Part shown: in pieces, positions 1 through 6,214 of the stretch
Position numbering within the stretch: position 1 is the first letter of the stretch
Layout of the letters: each line of letters opens with the position of its first letter
From: an uncultured Coprococcus sp.
GTDB taxonomy: Bacteria; Bacillota_A; Clostridia; Lachnospirales; Lachnospiraceae
Reading direction: 5' to 3'
Assembly (NCBI GenBank): GCA_900767685.1
Contig: CAAGAB010000123.1
Coordinates: 1 to 11,975, forward strand
DNA: 11,975 nucleotides
Position numbers and translations under genes: made by a program
The notes under the pieces: generated by a model
Databases searched by the model: none
Told to the model about the DNA's origin: nothing
Seen by the model: only the letters and a program-made list of their open reading frames with translations

Positions 1-720
1 ATCCTCAAGGAGAGAGATCTTGACACATCAGTAGGAGATGAGGGTGGATTTGCTCCGGCACTCAAGTCTGACGAGGAGGCTATCGTGACAATCCTCGAGG
101 CTGTAAAGAAGGCTGGATATGAGCCGGGCAAGGACTTCAAGAACGCTATGGACGCTGCTTCATCAGAGTGGAAGAGCGAGAAGGGCAAGGGCTGGTACAA
201 GCTTCCAAAGGCTGGAACAGAGTACACAGCAGAGCAGCTCATCGAGCACTGGGCAAAGCTTGTTGAGAAGTATCCTATCATCTCAATCGAGGACGGTCTC
301 GATGAGGAGGATTGGGAAGGCTGGCAGAAGCTCACAGCAAGACTTGGAGACAAGGTTCAGCTTGTTGGTGATGATCTGTTTGTTACAAATACAGAGAGAC
401 TTGCAAAGGGTATCGAGATGGGATGCGCAAATTGTATCCTTATCAAGCTCAACCAGATCGGCTCAGTATCAGAGACACTTGAGGCTATCAAGATGGCTCA
501 TAAGGCTGGATACACAGCAATATCATCACACAGATCAGGTGAGACAGCAGATACAACTATCGCAGATCTCGCAGTAGCACTCAATACATGCCAGATCAAG
601 ACAGGCGCTCCTTCTAGATCAGAGAGAGTTGCAAAGTACAACCAGCTCCTTAGAATCGAAGAACAGCTTGGCGACTGCGCAGTATATCCTGGAATCAAGG
701 CTTTCAACGTAAAGCAGTAG
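1..720 (+). CDS. eno: Enolase (phosphopyruvate hydratase), 3' part
   Basis: Enolase converts 2-phosphoglycerate to phosphoenolpyruvate in glycolysis, in the cytoplasm. The reading frame is open from base 1, so the N-terminal part lies outside the window; 239 codons and the TAG stop are present. Visible family motifs in order: VGDEGGFAP (the Glu is the catalytic acid/base), [11 protein letters not shown] and VGDDLFVTN (Mg2+-binding acidic residues), [10 protein letters not shown] (catalytic Lys), SSHRSGET (substrate-binding His/Arg/Ser) and [10 protein letters not shown] near the C-terminus. The in-frame GTG at 85 is an internal Val, not a start. Codon use is very biased: all 23 lysines are AAG and Ile is nearly always ATC, as expected for a highly expressed gene. 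Identification is certain from the motifs; only the missing 5' end limits the entry. Confidence 0.98.
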   Translation: MLKERDLDTSVGDEGGFAPALKSDEEAIVTILEAVKKAGYEPGKDFKNAMDAASSEWKSEKGKGWYKLPKAGTEYTAEQLIEHWAKLVEKYPIISIEDGLDEEDWEGWQKLTARLGDKVQLVGDDLFVTNTERLAKGIEMGCANCILIKLNQIGSVSETLEAIKMAHKAGYTAISSHRSGETADTTIADLAVALNTCQIKTGAPSRSERVAKYNQLLRIEEQLGDCAVYPGIKAFNVKQ

Positions 721-740
721 GATAATATAAGTAAAATGAA

Positions 741-788
741 TGTTATACAGAATATGTTGCAAGAAAGCAGCACATTCTGCATATAACA
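741..788 (+). repeat. Long imperfect hairpin after enolase
   Basis: Arms TGTTATA (741-747) and CAGAAT (748-753) pair with ATTCTG (774-779) and TATAACA (782-788), with a two-base bulge at 780-781. One A/C mismatch (754/773) follows, then TGTTGC (755-760) pairs with GCAGCA (767-772, one G-U) around the six-base loop 761-766. That makes about 19 base pairs in total. No T-tract follows, so it is not itself a classic terminator. It sits in the enolase 3' UTR upstream of the real terminator and could protect the mRNA 3' end. The pairing is seen directly; the role is inferred. Confidence 0.7.
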
Positions 789-811
789 TATATGGTATTA
801 GCCATACGAAG

Positions 812-859
812 GCATCTCCGCTGACGGAATGAATCAAATATCGGTGGAGGTGCTTTTTT
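812..859 (+). terminator. Rho-independent terminator of enolase
   Basis: GCATCTCC (812-819) pairs with GGAGGTGC (846-853) with one G-U pair, followed at once by six T (854-859). A small TCCG/CGGA hairpin can form inside the loop. This is the expected end of the enolase transcript. Confidence 0.75.
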
Positions 860-1087
860 GCGTGCAACGTGCCAAAGACGGTGTTTGCACGTGACTTTGC
901 CGCTTGCAGGGATAATTTGTAAACTTCGGAAATCTACATGGCATATTACAGCTGGTCAATTAGTTATCAATTATATAAAAATGCCTAAAAAATTTCATAA
1001 TATATGTGCTTATTTTGACATTAAAAATGTGGAATCACTTGACAGATAGTGTTAAACTATACATAGGCTTATCGGGAGGTAGGAATC
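860..1087. other. Intergenic region upstream of the J-protein gene
   Basis: No convincing gene is present. The region contains an inverted repeat, CGTGCAA (861-867) with TTGCACG (885-891), just after the enolase terminator. It also has two direct copies of TCAATTA (956-962 and 967-973, 11 bases apart) in an AT-rich stretch, and the J-protein promoter near 1039-1065. A 63-codon open frame here has no ribosome binding site and is not called. Confidence 0.5.
1039..1065 (+). promoter_or_regulatory. Promoter with overlapping palindrome, J-protein gene
   Basis: A perfect -35 TTGACA lies at 1039-1044. The -10 is probably TACATA at 1060-1065 (15-base spacer), a slightly short spacing. Between them lies the palindrome ATAGT-5-ACTAT (1046-1060), placed where a repressor would block RNA polymerase. 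A second TTGACA lies at 1015-1020, 24 bases upstream in repeat phase. The ribosome binding site GGGAGG (1074-1079) is 8 bases from the ATG. It does not resemble the CIRCE element of HrcA. The promoter call is moderate; the operator is inferred. Confidence 0.5.
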
Positions 1088-2011
1088 ATGGCTTCAAAAA
1101 GAGATTATTATGAAGTTCTCGGCGTCAAGAAGACAGCCACAGATGCTGAGATAAAAAGAGCATATAGAACCCTGGCGAAGAAATACCACCCGGACACGAA
1201 TCCTGGCGATGCGTCAGCTGCAGAGAAGTTTAAAGAGGCTTCTGAGGCCTACGCGGTACTGTCTGATGCTGAGAAGAGGAAGATGTATGATCAATTTGGA
1301 ATGGCTGCTTTTGATGGCTCAGGTGGAGCTGCAGGAGGAGATCCATTTGGTGGCGGAGGATTCCACTTTGAAGGTGGAGACTTCGGAGATATGTTTGGCG
1401 ATATATTTGGCTCGTTCTTTGGCGGAGGAGGAGGTCGTTCACAGAGAGGCGGTTTCGGCGGCTTTAGCGGTAACTTCAATGCCAGAGGCAGAGATATGGA
1501 GGCAAGTGTCACGATAGACTTTGACGAGGCTGTCTATGGATGTGATAAGACATTGTCATTCAACGATGGACGCGGTGGAAGTTCACAGTTTAAAGTGCAC
1601 ATACCGGCAGGTATAGACAATGGTGGTGTGATAAGACTTGCCGGCAAGGGTTATCCCGGAACAGGCAAAGGACAGCCAGGCGATCTGCTCCTGCAGGTAA
1701 ATATCCGGGACAAGGCCGGGTATGAGAGAAAAGGATTGGATATCTACACAACAGCCCTTGTACCGTTTGATGTGGCTGTTCTCGGAGGAGAACTTCTCGT
1801 CCACACGATGTTTGGAGATGTAAAGTGTAAGATAGCTCCGGGAACACAGTCGGGCAGCAAGATAAGGCTTCGTGGCAAAGGTGTTCAGGCGAGAGGCGGT
1901 AATACCCATGGAGACCATTATGTGACAGTCAGAATTGCAGTTCCAAGGAATATTTCACCGGAGGCTCAGGAAGCACTTAAGAAGTTCACAGAATTAGTGA
2001 ATAATGGCTGA
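1088..2011 (+). CDS. DnaJ/CbpA-type co-chaperone without zinc finger
   Basis: This is a 307-residue Hsp40 protein that would stimulate the ATPase of DnaK and deliver unfolded clients to it in the cytoplasm. Residues about 5-70 are a J domain with the essential HPD motif at 34-36. Residues about 72-135 are a Gly/Phe-rich linker. Residues about 137-300 are the two beta-sandwich client-binding domains, with the typical IPAGIDNGG and [14 protein letters not shown] segments. The four CxxCxGxG repeats of true DnaJ are absent, so it is a class II (CbpA/DnaJB-like) J-protein, and the gene is alone rather than in a hrcA-grpE-dnaK-dnaJ cluster. The start at 1088 has a good ribosome binding site. It has its own promoter and terminator. 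The main dnaJ is presumably elsewhere in the genome. Confidence 0.95.
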   Translation: MASKRDYYEVLGVKKTATDAEIKRAYRTLAKKYHPDTNPGDASAAEKFKEASEAYAVLSDAEKRKMYDQFGMAAFDGSGGAAGGDPFGGGGFHFEGGDFGDMFGDIFGSFFGGGGGRSQRGGFGGFSGNFNARGRDMEASVTIDFDEAVYGCDKTLSFNDGRGGSSQFKVHIPAGIDNGGVIRLAGKGYPGTGKGQPGDLLLQVNIRDKAGYERKGLDIYTTALVPFDVAVLGGELLVHTMFGDVKCKIAPGTQSGSKIRLRGKGVQARGGNTHGDHYVTVRIAVPRNISPEAQEALKKFTELVNNG

Positions 2012-2081
2012 TAGAGATATTGCCGGAATCTGGTACTGATTTAATGAATTTAGGTGATATGGGATAATATATGTTTTAAGA

Positions 2082-2128
2082 AATCAGGGCAGTGAGCTCA
2101 CTTTAAAAGTTCATTGCCTTGATTTTTT
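2082..2128 (+). terminator. Strong Rho-independent terminator after the J-protein gene
   Basis: AATCAGGGCAGTGA (2082-2095) pairs with TCATTGCCTTGATT (2111-2124), a 14-bp stem with two G-U pairs and a loop of about 15 bases, running into a T-tract that ends at 2128. It separates the J-protein transcript from the next unit. Confidence 0.9.
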
Positions 2129-2143
2129 ATATAACACAAAATA

Positions 2144-2192
2144 ACATATGAAAGTTACTTAAAGCAATTGATTTTATGCAGCTTTCATATGT
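2144..2192. repeat. Perfect 11-bp inverted repeat overlapping a promoter
   Basis: ACATATGAAAG (2144-2154) and CTTTCATATGT (2182-2192) are exact reverse complements separated by 27 bases. The right arm ends on the first base of the candidate -10 box at 2192, and the candidate -35 lies between the arms. This arrangement fits a dimer-bound operator or a DNA loop better than a terminator, since no T-tract follows. Confidence 0.6.
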
Positions 2193-2197
2193 AATAT
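2168..2197 (+). promoter_or_regulatory. Candidate promoter of the nuclease-like/glucosidase unit
   Basis: TTGATT (2168-2173) and TAATAT (2192-2197) are separated by 18 bases. The predicted 5' UTR is about 90 bases. It contains a small hairpin, CCTTTGT (2252-2258) with ACAAAGG (2273-2279), placed just before the GAGG ribosome binding site at 2284-2287. That hairpin could influence translation. The boxes are only fair matches to consensus. Confidence 0.4.
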
Positions 2198-2293
2198 AAC
2201 TATGATCGTTATAAAAAAATTAATTTAGTGATGATATAGAAAAAATGATGGCCTTTGTATATATAAACCAGGACAAAGGTTTAGAGGAAAAAG

Positions 2294-3040
2294 ATGTTAT
2301 TAGATAAGGATATACGAGAACCACTGTTTGAATTTCTTGAGGAGAGGTACGGCAAGGTGCGTATTCTTGAGGAGAAGACTGTGGGAAGTTCCCGTGCGGA
2401 TGTGGTAATGGTCATCCCGGACAAGATAGTTGGAATCGAGATAAAGAGTGACGCGGATACATACACACGGCTTGAGAGACAGGTTGCGGATTATGATCTG
2501 TATTTTGATCAGAATATCGTCGTGGTGGGAAGCACACACGCAAGTCATGTGGCTGAGCATGTGCCGGACTACTGGGGGATCATATCTGTTGAAGAATATG
2601 ATACAGGCAGCAAGTCAGATACAGACGAAAATACAGATGTGAATATGGGTGGCAAAGCAACCGGTGGAGGCACAACTGATCCATCTGATAAAGTGACGCA
2701 TAAGATAGACTTCTATGTAGTGCGAGAGATGCAGCCCAATCCAAAAGCGGATATTCTGCGCACCATCCGAATACTTTGGAGACCGGAGCTTGCGCATATT
2801 CAGGAGACCTACAGCCTTCCGATGTATAAGGGCAAGAGCAAGGATTTTGTGAGAACCCTCATAGTTGACAGACTTCCGGCGGAGATCGTGCATCATGAGA
2901 TAAGTGAGATCTTGTTCGAGAGGGACTATGCGTCCATGATCAAGCAGATACAGGAATTTCGCAAAGCCCAGGCGGCAAAGCGCGGCAAGACGGTTCGGAA
3001 GAAGAAAAAGAGATACAGAAGGAAGAAGAGAGATGCATAG
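2294..3040 (+). CDS. PD-(D/E)XK nuclease-like protein (sce7726-like)
   Basis: This is a 248-residue soluble protein of uncertain function. The N-terminal third carries a PD-(D/E)XK-type signature: E26/E27, then D36 in SRADVVMV, then E49-I-K51 in GIEIKSD, and downstream Q63-x3-Y67 in RQVADYD, resembling the QxxxY motif of RecB-type nucleases. The sequence reminds me of the sce7726 family of uncharacterised proteins. A low-complexity Gly/Thr/Asp-rich linker (about 105-135) follows. Then comes a second conserved-looking region (about 138-210, containing LWRPELAHIQ and KSKDFVRTL) that I cannot assign. The C-terminus is extremely basic (about residues 228-248, mostly Lys/Arg), which suits nucleic acid binding. 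The stop at 3038-3040 lies 10 bases before the glucosidase start, so the two are probably co-transcribed. Nuclease activity is inferred from motifs only. Confidence 0.75.
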   Translation: MLLDKDIREPLFEFLEERYGKVRILEEKTVGSSRADVVMVIPDKIVGIEIKSDADTYTRLERQVADYDLYFDQNIVVVGSTHASHVAEHVPDYWGIISVEEYDTGSKSDTDENTDVNMGGKATGGGTTDPSDKVTHKIDFYVVREMQPNPKADILRTIRILWRPELAHIQETYSLPMYKGKSKDFVRTLIVDRLPAEIVHHEISEILFERDYASMIKQIQEFRKAQAAKRGKTVRKKKKRYRRKKRDA

Positions 3041-3053
3041 AGGTGACAGCATG
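3040..3053 (+). promoter_or_regulatory. Ribosome binding site deciding the GH31 start
   Basis: GAGGTGA (3040-3046) overlaps the last base of the upstream stop codon and lies at ideal spacing from ATG 3051. The earlier in-frame ATG at 3033 is inside the upstream gene and has only a weak purine-rich stretch before it. The 3051 start also brings key residues into register with the characterised Blautia obeum enzyme. Confidence 0.75.
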
Positions 3054-5039
3054 ATAAGGAAGTATACATACGGAAAGCCATTTCAGACAGAATCAGTAGT
3101 GGTAGATATCGCAGCAGAAAAAGGACAGCCAGATCACGGCAATATAGACTTAACAGCCGGATTTTCGTACACATTTGGTCTTGAGGACAGTGATATAGTG
3201 TATGGCCTTGGCGAGGCGAACAGAGGAATCAACAAGAGAGGCTACAAGTACATAAGCAACAATGCAGACAATCCGCATCATCACGAGGATGTATACTCAC
3301 TGTATGCATCACACAACTTTATTATAGTTTCAGGAGCGCAGACATTTGGCCTGTATTTTGACTATCCATCCACGATCACATTTGACGTGGGATATACGAA
3401 GTGCGATGAGCTGCACATTTTCTGTGACAGCGCAGATCTGGATATCTATGTGATAACAGGTGACAGCCCATATGATATCACGAAGCAGTTTAGGAAGATG
3501 ATCGGAAGAAGTTATATCCCGCCAAAGTTTGCATTTGGCTTTGGACAGAGCCGCTGGGGATACAAGACACCGGAGGACTTTGAGACGGTGGCGAGAAAAT
3601 ACAGAGAGAACCACATCCCGATCGATATGGTCTACATGGATATAGATTACATGGACAGCTATAAGGATTTCACCATAAATGACGACTTTGGCGATTTTTC
3701 GGAGTATGTGGAGAATTTGAAAAAGGATAATATACGCCTGATCCCGATCATCGATGCCGGAGTAAAGATTGAGGAAGGTTACGATGTGTATGAGGAGGGC
3801 GTGGCAAATAACTACTTCTGTAAGAGAGCAGATGGAAGTGATTTCGTTGCGGCGGTATGGCCGGGATATACGCATTTCCCTGATGTGCTGAACCCTGAGG
3901 CGAGACGCTGGTTCGGTGCAAAATATAAGATCCTCACGGATGCAGGTATAGAGGGCTTCTGGAATGACATGAATGAGCCGGCGATCTTCTTCACCCCGGA
4001 GGGCGTGAGCGAGCTGAAGAAAGCTATGAAGAAGTTCATTGAGAAGGACGAGACTGTGGACGATGTCTGGGGCATCTCGGGTATGGCGGCAGGTGTTGGC
4101 AACAATCCGAAGGATTACGCATCTATGTATCACAATGTGGATGGTGAGATGGTGCGTCATGACAAGGTTCACAACCTCTTTGGATATAACATGACAAGGG
4201 CAGCAGGCGAGGCTCTTCGGGAGATCTCACCGGATGAGAGACGACTTTTGTTTTCACGCTCCTCATATATCGGAATGCATCGTTATGGTGGTGTCTGGAT
4301 GGGTGACAACAAATCGTGGTGGTCACACATCCTGCTCAACATCAAGATGCTTCCGTCCATGAATATGTGCGGTTTCCTGTATACGGGCGCGGATCTCGGC
4401 GGATTTGGCTGTGATACTTCAAGGGATCTTCTTCTCAGATGGCTCGCACTCGGTGTGTTCACTCCGCTCATGCGTGACCATTCTTGTGAGGGTACAAGAA
4501 ATCAGGAGTGCTATCAGTTTGAGCATATAGAAGATTTCAGGAATGTGATCGGTGTCCGTTACCGATTGCTTCCATATATATACAGCGAGTACATGAAGGC
4601 TGCCTTGACGGACGACATGATGTTCAAGCCACTGGCATTTGAATATCCAAATGATAGGATCGCGGTTCATGTTGAGGATCAGCTCATGCTTGGAAATGAG
4701 ATCATGATCGCACCGGTTTACACGCAGAATGCCATCGGAAGATATGTGTATCTGCCAGAGAATATGTTGCTTGTAAGATTTACGGCAGACGGAGTAGTTG
4801 AGCAGACGGAGATGCCTGCGGGACATCACTTTGTTGAGGTACCTTTGAATGAAGTCATCCTTTTTGTAAGAAACGGCAAATGTATACCTGTCGTGGATGT
4901 GGCGGAGTGCGTTGCTGATATTGACAAGACTACAATGCAGCTGATCGGTTATAAGAACAGCAGTTATATGCTGTACGATGATGACGGTTATACAAGGGAG
5001 TATGATCTGGAGAAGAACAGTGCGCTCTTATTTAAATAG
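3051..5039 (+). CDS. GH31 alpha-glucosidase, probably isomaltase-type
   Basis: This is a 662-residue cytoplasmic glycoside hydrolase (no signal peptide) that would release glucose from the non-reducing end of alpha-glucosides. An N-terminal beta-sandwich (about 1-155) precedes the catalytic barrel. The nucleophile is Asp306 in GFWNDMNEP and the acid/base is Asp419 in VWMGDN. RDHSCEGTRNQE forms part of the sugar pocket. An insert of about 50 residues after NEPAIF is present. Length and motifs match the B. obeum alpha-glucosidase Ro-alphaG1 (about 663 residues) closely. Asp73, Trp169, Asp197 and Ile198 fall at the same numbers I recall for its active site, and Trp169 is the residue reported to favour alpha-1,6 (isomaltose) over alpha-1,4 substrates. 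The gene is downstream of the nuclease-like gene and no clear terminator follows it. The family is certain; substrate preference is inferred. Confidence 0.95.
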   Translation: MIRKYTYGKPFQTESVVVDIAAEKGQPDHGNIDLTAGFSYTFGLEDSDIVYGLGEANRGINKRGYKYISNNADNPHHHEDVYSLYASHNFIIVSGAQTFGLYFDYPSTITFDVGYTKCDELHIFCDSADLDIYVITGDSPYDITKQFRKMIGRSYIPPKFAFGFGQSRWGYKTPEDFETVARKYRENHIPIDMVYMDIDYMDSYKDFTINDDFGDFSEYVENLKKDNIRLIPIIDAGVKIEEGYDVYEEGVANNYFCKRADGSDFVAAVWPGYTHFPDVLNPEARRWFGAKYKILTDAGIEGFWNDMNEPAIFFTPEGVSELKKAMKKFIEKDETVDDVWGISGMAAGVGNNPKDYASMYHNVDGEMVRHDKVHNLFGYNMTRAAGEALREISPDERRLLFSRSSYIGMHRYGGVWMGDNKSWWSHILLNIKMLPSMNMCGFLYTGADLGGFGCDTSRDLLLRWLALGVFTPLMRDHSCEGTRNQECYQFEHIEDFRNVIGVRYRLLPYIYSEYMKAALTDDMMFKPLAFEYPNDRIAVHVEDQLMLGNEIMIAPVYTQNAIGRYVYLPENMLLVRFTADGVVEQTEMPAGHHFVEVPLNEVILFVRNGKCIPVVDVAECVADIDKTTMQLIGYKNSSYMLYDDDGYTREYDLEKNSALLFK

Positions 5040-5101
5040 GATGCATGGCAAGGGATAAGCTGGCAGAGCACGGTTAATATATAATATTACTGATAGACAT
5101 C

Positions 5102-5176
5102 AGAAAATATAACACCAGAAAATATAACACTAGAGAGTATAACATCAGAGAATATAACATTGGAGAATTTATAAGG
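5102..5176. repeat. 15-bp tandem repeat (4 units plus a degenerate fifth)
   Basis: Units start at 5102, 5117, 5132 and 5147, consensus AGARARTATAACAYY, with a diverged fifth unit at 5162-5176 that runs into the ribosome binding region of the next gene. Each of the first four contains TATAAC, a near-consensus -10 hexamer. The array fills the gap between the glucosidase and the HAD gene. The frame through it encodes RKYNT/REYNI-like repeats, but it has a stop upstream and no start codon, so it is treated as non-coding. Confidence 0.85.
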
Positions 5177-5186
5177 AAGAGAAGTC

Positions 5187-5990
5187 ATGAAGAACGTAAA
5201 ATTAATAGCATCCGACATGGATCATACACTGCTTATGGAGAATGGAAAACTCCCGGATGGTTTCTTTGATTACATTGACAGGCTGGATGAGAAGGGGATT
5301 CGTTTTGTTGTAGCCAGCGGAAGACCGATGTACACCCTGAGGGACATGTTCGGAGACAAGATGGATAAGATGGTGGTCATCGGGGATAACGGTGCGGCTA
5401 TCTCCAACTGCGGCAAGATCATATACAAGAGTCTGATGGATGTGGAAGAGTACCAGAGTATGATACGCTTTGTGGAGGACGAGACGGATGGTGTTGCTGT
5501 ACTGTGTGCTCTATCCGGAGCATATGTCCTGAAAAAATATGAGAAGTATGCGAAGTTTTTCAAAGCATTTCTCAGTAATCTTGAGTTTGTTGATGATATG
5601 AGAAGCCTTGACGTCGAGGCCAATAAGTTTACGATATTTGCTCCAGATAAGGATGCTGCCGTGAAGTACAAAGAGATCTATACGCCACGTTTTGGAGATA
5701 ACTTCTCAGTCACTGTGGGCGGAAGAGAATGGATCGACATCATGAATAAAGGTATCAATAAAGGGATGGCCATGAGAAAGATCGGAGAACTTCTTGGTAT
5801 CGATACCAGCGAGATGATGGCATTCGGCGACAACTTCAACGATGCGGAGATGCTGAAGACGGTATATTACAGCTATATCGTGGCAAATGCGCAGCCTGGC
5901 ATGGAGAAGTTTGCAAGATTCCGCGCCCCATCCAATGAGGAGCGGGGAGTGCTGCAGGTTATGGAGCAGGTGCTGGCAGCCAACTTGTAG
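5187..5990 (+). CDS. Cof-type HAD-IIB hydrolase (sugar-phosphate or cofactor phosphatase)
   Basis: This is a 267-residue cytoplasmic phosphatase of the haloacid dehalogenase superfamily. Motif I is D10-M-D12-H-T (nucleophile Asp10, acid/base Asp12; His replaces the more usual Gly). Motif II is ASGRP with Ser44. Motif III is Lys192 in NKGINKGMAM. Motif IV is FGDNFNDAEM (Asp215, Asp219), which binds Mg2+. The large region between motifs II and III is the C2b cap of the Cof/YidA type, and length is normal for that family. Members dephosphorylate sugar phosphates, flavin or pyridoxal phosphates with broad specificity, so the substrate cannot be read from sequence. AAGGA (5173-5177) precedes the ATG. 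Transcription may come from the glucosidase unit or from the repeat region; a terminator follows. Confidence 0.93.
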   Translation: MKNVKLIASDMDHTLLMENGKLPDGFFDYIDRLDEKGIRFVVASGRPMYTLRDMFGDKMDKMVVIGDNGAAISNCGKIIYKSLMDVEEYQSMIRFVEDETDGVAVLCALSGAYVLKKYEKYAKFFKAFLSNLEFVDDMRSLDVEANKFTIFAPDKDAAVKYKEIYTPRFGDNFSVTVGGREWIDIMNKGINKGMAMRKIGELLGIDTSEMMAFGDNFNDAEMLKTVYYSYIVANAQPGMEKFARFRAPSNEERGVLQVMEQVLAANL

Positions 5991-6029
5991 GCGGAGTATA
6001 GAAACAGACATAAATAACGGATAGAAATC

Positions 6030-6067
6030 AAAGGCTCAGTCTCTTATTAACAGTGGCTGGGTCTTTT
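6030..6067 (+). terminator. Rho-independent terminator after the HAD gene
   Basis: AAAGGCTCAGTC (6030-6041) pairs with GGCTGGGTCTTT (6055-6066), 12 pairs including three G-U, loop 13 bases, ending in a short T run (6064-6067). The T-tract is short but the stem is good. Confidence 0.7.
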
Positions 6068-6073
6068 AATATA

Positions 6074-6146
6074 TTGATAATGTAAGCAGTGACCACTAAA
6101 TCTTAATATTAAACGTAATAAGATTGTAAGATGTGGATGTTAGAAT
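6074..6146 (+). promoter_or_regulatory. Regulated promoter region of the ABC/two-component operon
   Basis: TGTTAGAAT at 6138-6146 is an extended -10 (TGnTANAAT) without a good -35, typical of an activator-dependent promoter. Upstream lie an inverted repeat AATCTTA (6099-6105)/TAAGATT (6119-6125) and two direct copies of TGTAAGnnGTG (6081-6091 and 6125-6135), 44 bases apart, about four helical turns. One or both could bind the OmpR-family regulator encoded downstream. A weaker alternative promoter is TTGATA (6074-6079) with TAAATC (6097-6102). Repeats are seen directly; regulator binding is inferred. Confidence 0.45.
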
Positions 6147-6214
6147 AAAACCATCAAGTAGATCAGACAAAGAAATGGCAGAAAATGAAAAAGGAATGAA
6201 AAGGAAGAGGTATC

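Noticed and set aside
119..577. 152-codon open frame inside enolase
   Set aside because: Overlaps a conserved gene in another frame; Ser/Arg-rich low-complexity translation is typical of a shadow frame.
858..1049. Small 63-codon open frame between enolase and the J-protein gene
   Set aside because: It has no ATG with a ribosome binding site, starts on the enolase terminator and ends inside the J-protein promoter.
1046..1060. CIRCE (HrcA) operator at the J-protein promoter
   Set aside because: The arms are only 5 bp and do not match the TTAGCACTC/GAGTGCTAA consensus.
2252..2279. Riboswitch upstream of the nuclease-like gene
   Set aside because: Only a 7-bp hairpin is visible; no conserved riboswitch core could be recognised.
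3330..4172. Long antisense open frame (280 codons) on the minus strand
   Set aside because: It lies wholly inside the GH31 gene, has no family-like motifs, and is explained by the codon composition of the sense gene.
5102..5186. Tandem repeat as coding sequence (RKYNT-like units) or as a CRISPR array
   Set aside because: The frame has a stop at 5075-5077, no start codon and no link in frame to a neighbour. Units abut directly without spacers, so it is not CRISPR.
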